DNA of 15,913 nucleotides, from assembly GCA_934476075.1 (NCBI GenBank), contig CAKSNH010000031.1:1-15913 (forward strand). The letters are read 5' to 3'. The notes under the pieces are model-generated. The model was not told the DNA's origin. It was given only the letters and a program-made list of their open reading frames with translations, and did not search any database. The DNA comes from an uncultured Clostridia bacterium (GTDB lineage Bacteria > Bacillota > Clostridia > UBA1381). The position numbers were made by a program, and so were the translations under genes. Shown here piece after piece: positions 13,230 through 15,913 of the stretch. How positions within the stretch are numbered: position 1 is the first letter of the stretch; every line of letters starts with the position of its first letter.

Positions 13230-14006
13230 ATGAGGATTTTATGTATCGGGGATATAATGGGTGTGGTCGGCAGAGAAATTATTAAGTTTCGGCTTGACGA
13301 GCTTGTGCAAAAGTACAATGCGGATTTTATTATCGCAAATGCCGAAAATGCTACGCACGGCAGAGGTATCACCAAAAATGTGTATGAGGAATTATCCGAT
13401 TACGGTATTGACGCTTTTACAATGGGTAATCACACATGGGGCTGCAAGGATATTATCGCTCTTTTGCAGCACAGGAACAATATTATTCGCCCGGCAAATT
13501 ATGACGGTGAATGTCCCGGCAGGGGGAGCATGATTATTGAGAAAAACGGCGTGAAAATCGGTATCATTAATATTTTGGGAAGAACGTATATGACGCCGTG
13601 TGCGTGCCCGTTTCAGACGGCGAAAACTTTGATTGAGAAAATCAGAAAGATTACGCCTATTATTATAGTAGATTTTCATGCGGAGGCGACAAGCGAAAAG
13701 GTCGCTATGGGCTGGTATCTGGACGGCAAGGCAACGGCGGTATTCGGTACGCACACCCATGTGCAGACGGCGGACGAGATTGTATTGCCGAAAGGAACGG
13801 GATATATATCCGATTTGGGTATGACGGGCCCGTCAAATTCGGTGCTTGGTATGAACAAGCATATTGTGATTGACAGATTTTTAAACGGTATGCCGCAAAA
13901 GTTTGAACTGGCGGGGGGCAGAGGGCAGCTGTGCGGAGCGGTATTTGATATTGACGCTGAAAACGGCAGATGCAACAGTATTGAAAGAATTTTCATAAGA
14001 GAGTAA
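13230..14006 (+). CDS. ymdB: YmdB-family metallophosphoesterase (2',3'-cyclic nucleotide phosphodiesterase)
   Basis: YmdB is a cytoplasmic di-metal phosphodiesterase acting on 2',3'-cyclic mononucleotides (and weakly 3',5'-cAMP); in Bacillus subtilis it affects the choice between biofilm and motility. The 258-residue product has the family's usual length and all metal ligands: D8 in GDIMG, E39-N40 in NAENATHGRG, N67-H68 in GNHTWG, H150 in DFHAEATSEK, and H175/H177 in GTHTHVQTADE. The C-terminus VIDRFLNGMPQKFELAGG is also typical. A GGAAAGG site lies nine bases before the ATG. It is the middle gene of a three-gene operon, with the araC-like gene starting 19 bases after its stop. The enzyme is predicted to be active. 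Confidence 0.95.
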   Translation: MRILCIGDIMGVVGREIIKFRLDELVQKYNADFIIANAENATHGRGITKNVYEELSDYGIDAFTMGNHTWGCKDIIALLQHRNNIIRPANYDGECPGRGSMIIEKNGVKIGIINILGRTYMTPCACPFQTAKTLIEKIRKITPIIIVDFHAEATSEKVAMGWYLDGKATAVFGTHTHVQTADEIVLPKGTGYISDLGMTGPSNSVLGMNKHIVIDRFLNGMPQKFELAGGRGQLCGAVFDIDAENGRCNSIERIFIRE

Positions 14007-14025
14007 AAGTATAGGAGGTGGAAAG

Positions 14026-14940
14026 GTGACTACTGAATCAGATGTTAAATTGCCCAAGGCATGGGAGGCTTTTTTGGCTCAGCAAGAGTTTTTACCTGTG
14101 ATTGTTAAGTCGATTGAACGGGTACACGATTCGTCATGGTCTATGCAGCCGAACAAGCACGACCATTTTGAAGTGGTGTATATGAAGCGTGGGTCGTCAG
14201 TGTTTAAGGTGGCGGACAGCAATGTTGTGCTTGAACCCAACGACATGATTATGATTAAGCCGCATCAGCAGCACAAGTTTACCGTTAAGTCGGAGCGGAA
14301 CTGCGAATTTATTGTGCTTAGCTTTTTATTTGAGGACACGAAAGGGGCAAATATATCGGATACGTCGCTTGACGATTTTATCGAGTTTGTGAATACGGAC
14401 CAGGCGGGTGCGTTTTTGCATTTGCGGTTATCGAAAAAGAACGATATTATCAATGTGCTTGAAAATATTCTGCGTGAGCGTGACAAGAATATGATGTGGG
14501 GAGATTTGATGTCGCATCTGCTTATTATGGAATTATTTGTGCTGATTTCACGCACGCTGAAAAATGAGTGGGAACAGAATATAAAGAGCAGGTCGCTGAA
14601 AATTAAAGAACTTTTACATATTGCCAAAGGGTACATTGACAACAATTATTCAAGAGAGTTGACTTTATCGGACGTGGCGAAGTATGTATTTTTGAGCGAG
14701 AGCTATTTTGCACACACGTTTAAAAATGAGTTTGGAATAAGTCCGAAAAGTTACCTATTGCAAGTGAGGGTGAATGCGTCAAAGGAGCTTTTGGCGAATA
14801 CGGATATGAAGATAAGCGATGTTTCGTTGTCGGTCGGCTTTTCAAGTCAGCAGAGGTACAATGATATATTCAGAAAGTACACGGACATGACTCCGCTCAA
14901 ATACAGGAAGATTGCAAAGGAAAAGAAACTGAACAGATAA
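14026..14940 (+). CDS. AraC-family transcriptional regulator with cupin sensor domain
   Basis: The 304-residue product has an N-terminal cupin (about 40-90; KHDHFEVVYMKRGSSVFKV, then LEPNDMIMIKPHQQHKF) and a C-terminal double helix-turn-helix (about 195-300; SDVAKYVFLSESYFAHTFKN, EFGISPKSYLLQVRVNASKE, and DVSLSVGFSSQQRYNDIFRK ending in DMTPLKYRK). Proteins of this type bind small molecules, often sugars or related ligands, and activate nearby genes. The start is GTG at 14026, supported by the strong TAGGAGGTGG seven bases upstream. No transporter or sugar enzyme is in the window, so its target is unknown. It is the last gene of the operon and ends directly at the bidirectional terminator. Confidence 0.92.
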   Translation: MTTESDVKLPKAWEAFLAQQEFLPVIVKSIERVHDSSWSMQPNKHDHFEVVYMKRGSSVFKVADSNVVLEPNDMIMIKPHQQHKFTVKSERNCEFIVLSFLFEDTKGANISDTSLDDFIEFVNTDQAGAFLHLRLSKKNDIINVLENILRERDKNMMWGDLMSHLLIMELFVLISRTLKNEWEQNIKSRSLKIKELLHIAKGYIDNNYSRELTLSDVAKYVFLSESYFAHTFKNEFGISPKSYLLQVRVNASKELLANTDMKISDVSLSVGFSSQQRYNDIFRKYTDMTPLKYRKIAKEKKLNR

Positions 14941-14969
14941 AAAGAGTGAGGCGGATGCCTCACTCTTTT
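14940..14969. terminator. Perfect bidirectional intrinsic terminator
   Basis: The 13-base arms (14940-14952 and 14957-14969) pair perfectly around loop GGAT, with AAAA before and TTTT after a GC-containing stem GAGTGAGGC/GCCTCACTC. It ends the araC operon on the plus strand and the convergent XRE gene on the minus strand, whose stop lies 15 bases away. Confidence 0.95.
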
Positions 14970-14983
14970 GGTTAAGGGGTTAT

Positions 14984-15568
14984 TTACATACTGTGACTTT
15001 CGGTAATGACACCGATAATCGCTATGTTTCCGCTTTGAATATTACCGTTAGCGTCTGCAAGGGCGATAGTGTGGTTTTGCTCAATGCAGAAATATACCTT
15101 TGCATCATGATTATTTACACAGGCAAGCACTGCGTCACCTGTTTGAACATCGGAGGTGATATGTACGGTATGGTGAAGCCGGTTTTCTTCATATATAAAG
15201 TATTCGCTGTAATTCTGCTGATATTCCGGTGAGATTGGACGGTAATACAATATGCTGACCGGCATATCCTCACGGGGATTTGACAACTCGGATTTCAAAT
15301 CAATATTGGAAGGAATACGGTTCAGAACGGGTACTCGTACGCTGCTTACATATTCGGTGCGTGGAGATTCAAAATTAATATAGAAGTAGTCCAGCGGAAC
15401 ATTAAATATATTGCCCAGCCGAATCAGTCGTTCTATTGTAGGGCGGCACGCTCCGTTTTCATAACCCGATATGGTAGATTTTGATACACCGAGCAAATCG
15501 GCAAGCTGCTGCTGTGTCATGTTGTGTTTCTGTCGCAGATGTTTTAAACGCTCTTTAAATAATAACAT
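14984..15568 (-). CDS. XRE-family regulator with a LexA/CI-like C-terminal domain lacking the catalytic serine motif
   Basis: The 194-residue product has an N-terminal HTH (about 6-62; MTQQQLADLLGVSKSTISGY followed by ENGACRPTIERLIRLGNIF) and a C-terminal half with the layout of S24 peptidase-like repressors: VPVLNRIPSNI (about 79-89), a beta domain with VQTGDAVLACVN (about 140-151) and IAIIGVITES at the end. The G-D-S-M serine motif expected about ten residues before the VQTGD stretch is absent (ENRLHHTVHITSD stands there), so self-cleavage is unlikely. Its promoter and a palindromic leader suggest autoregulation. It resembles a phage repressor in build but lies outside the cluster, behind the terminator; it may be a host regulator or a displaced relic. 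Confidence 0.85.
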   Translation of the reverse strand: MLLFKERLKHLRQKHNMTQQQLADLLGVSKSTISGYENGACRPTIERLIRLGNIFNVPLDYFYINFESPRTEYVSSVRVPVLNRIPSNIDLKSELSNPREDMPVSILYYRPISPEYQQNYSEYFIYEENRLHHTVHITSDVQTGDAVLACVNNHDAKVYFCIEQNHTIALADANGNIQSGNIAIIGVITESHSM

Positions 15569-15580
15569 TTTGTAACTCCT

Positions 15581-15604
15581 ATAAATTAATTTATAATTTA
15601 AATT
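15581..15604. promoter_or_regulatory. Paired AT-rich palindromes, candidate operator of the XRE gene
   Basis: ATAAATTAATTTAT (15581-15594) and AATTTAAATT (15595-15604) are two adjacent perfect palindromes between the -10 box and the ribosome site (AGGAGT, 15575-15580) of the XRE gene. XRE regulators generally bind such symmetric sites near their own promoter. In AT-rich DNA chance palindromes are not rare, so this is a candidate only. Confidence 0.4.
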
Positions 15605-15629
15605 ATATCATAATAATATATTTTTTCAA
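15602..15629 (-). promoter_or_regulatory. Promoter of the XRE regulator gene
   Basis: On the minus strand TTGAAA (15624-15629), 16-base spacer and TATAAT (15602-15607) with TG at the extended -10 position. The predicted start is about 25-30 bases upstream of the ATG at 15568, with AGGAGT as ribosome site. Confidence 0.78.
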
Positions 15630-15772
15630 TAAAATAGTTTGATTATGGTGCAATAAATGTTTAATTCGGATAAAAAGCGGGTAAAAATATATATGTGAGT
15701 GGTATTTTGAGAGGTTTTGTTTGTACGAAACATACAATATGCAAAAATTTACGAAAAAAAGATAAAAAAGTG

Positions 15773-15801
15773 TTGACATATGGGGGAAGTTGTGGTATTA
15801 T
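15773..15801 (+). promoter_or_regulatory. Strong rrn-like promoter with upstream A-tract
   Basis: TTGACA (15773-15778), exact 17-base spacer, TATTAT (15796-15801), preceded by A-rich DNA (ACGAAAAAAAGATAAAAAAG) like an UP element. The start would be near 15808. No protein gene with a good ribosome site follows before the next promoter, and the leader holds AAGTCGCCGATTGAGG, a kind of leader often found before rRNA operons of Clostridia. Confidence 0.75.
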
Positions 15802-15899
15802 AAACAAGTCGCCGATTGAGGGACACGAAAATGAGAGGCTTTTAATAAGAAACATTGAAAGTGTGTTTCAAAAGAAATTAAAAGTTTTTCAAAAAAGTG

Positions 15900-15905
15900 T
15901 TGACA
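15900..15905 (+). promoter_or_regulatory. -35 box of a second tandem promoter, cut by the window end
   Basis: TTGACA preceded by TTTTTCAAAAAAGTG, nearly the same as AAAAAAGTG before the first TTGACA 127 bases upstream. Its -10 box would be outside the window. The tandem arrangement fits an rRNA or tRNA operon downstream. Confidence 0.5.
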
Positions 15906-15913
15906 AACTCATG

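Noticed and set aside
14026..14940. AraC regulator as activator of the phage operon
   Set aside because: Nothing in the sequence links it to the promoter region at 1300-1615; it belongs to the ymdB operon and its cupin suggests a small-molecule signal.

Overview
The window looks like a chromosomal segment of a low-to-moderate GC Gram-positive bacterium of the class Clostridia, probably a gut-type lineage. The evidence is a YmdB-type phosphodiesterase, a RelQ-type small alarmone synthetase, strong Shine-Dalgarno sites, Firmicutes-style sigma-A promoters with A-tracts, and phage structural proteins of the PBSX/SPP1/Gp15 type common in such genomes. The exact genus cannot be read from the sequence.

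Layout. Positions 1-170 hold the end of a dispersed non-coding repeat. Positions 190-1154 (minus strand) hold a translationally coupled pair, a RelQ-like (p)ppGpp synthetase followed by a small protein resembling the RhuM N-terminal domain. Positions 1155-1615 are a non-coding divergent region with several hairpins. Positions 1616-12744 (plus strand) form one compact phage-derived operon in canonical head-to-tail order: small terminase, large terminase, SPP1-type portal, GP20-type scaffold, (1.6 kb non-coding island), major capsid protein, head-tail connector, head closure protein, tail terminator, tail tube, Gp15-type tail chaperone, short tape measure, distal tail protein and Gp37-like tail-tip protein. 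Every reading frame is open and most junctions overlap or nearly touch. Both edges of the cluster are visible, and it holds no integrase, replication gene, recognisable lysis gene, head protease or receptor-binding fibre. It is either a strongly reduced prophage or a domesticated particle module (gene-transfer-agent-like or killing/delivery particle); the sequence alone does not decide which.

The most unusual structure is the island at 5072-6716. It begins with three head-to-tail ~60-bp repeats and continues as a roughly 945-bp imperfect foldback (two ~430-bp arms, about 5234-5670 and 5697-6178, around a centre near 5684). A 56-bp element is inserted in the right arm and occurs again at 6468-6522. 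The outer end of the arm recurs at 1-170, and its small hairpin shows a compensatory base-pair change there. The island separates scaffold from capsid gene without destroying either.

Downstream, a strong extended -10 promoter (12824-12852) starts a host-like operon of a small three-helix membrane protein, a YmdB-family phosphodiesterase and an AraC-family regulator, closed by a perfect bidirectional terminator (14940-14969) shared with a convergent XRE-type regulator. The last 150 bases carry two tandem strong promoters with A-tracts, an arrangement typical of the start of an rRNA or tRNA operon lying just outside the window.
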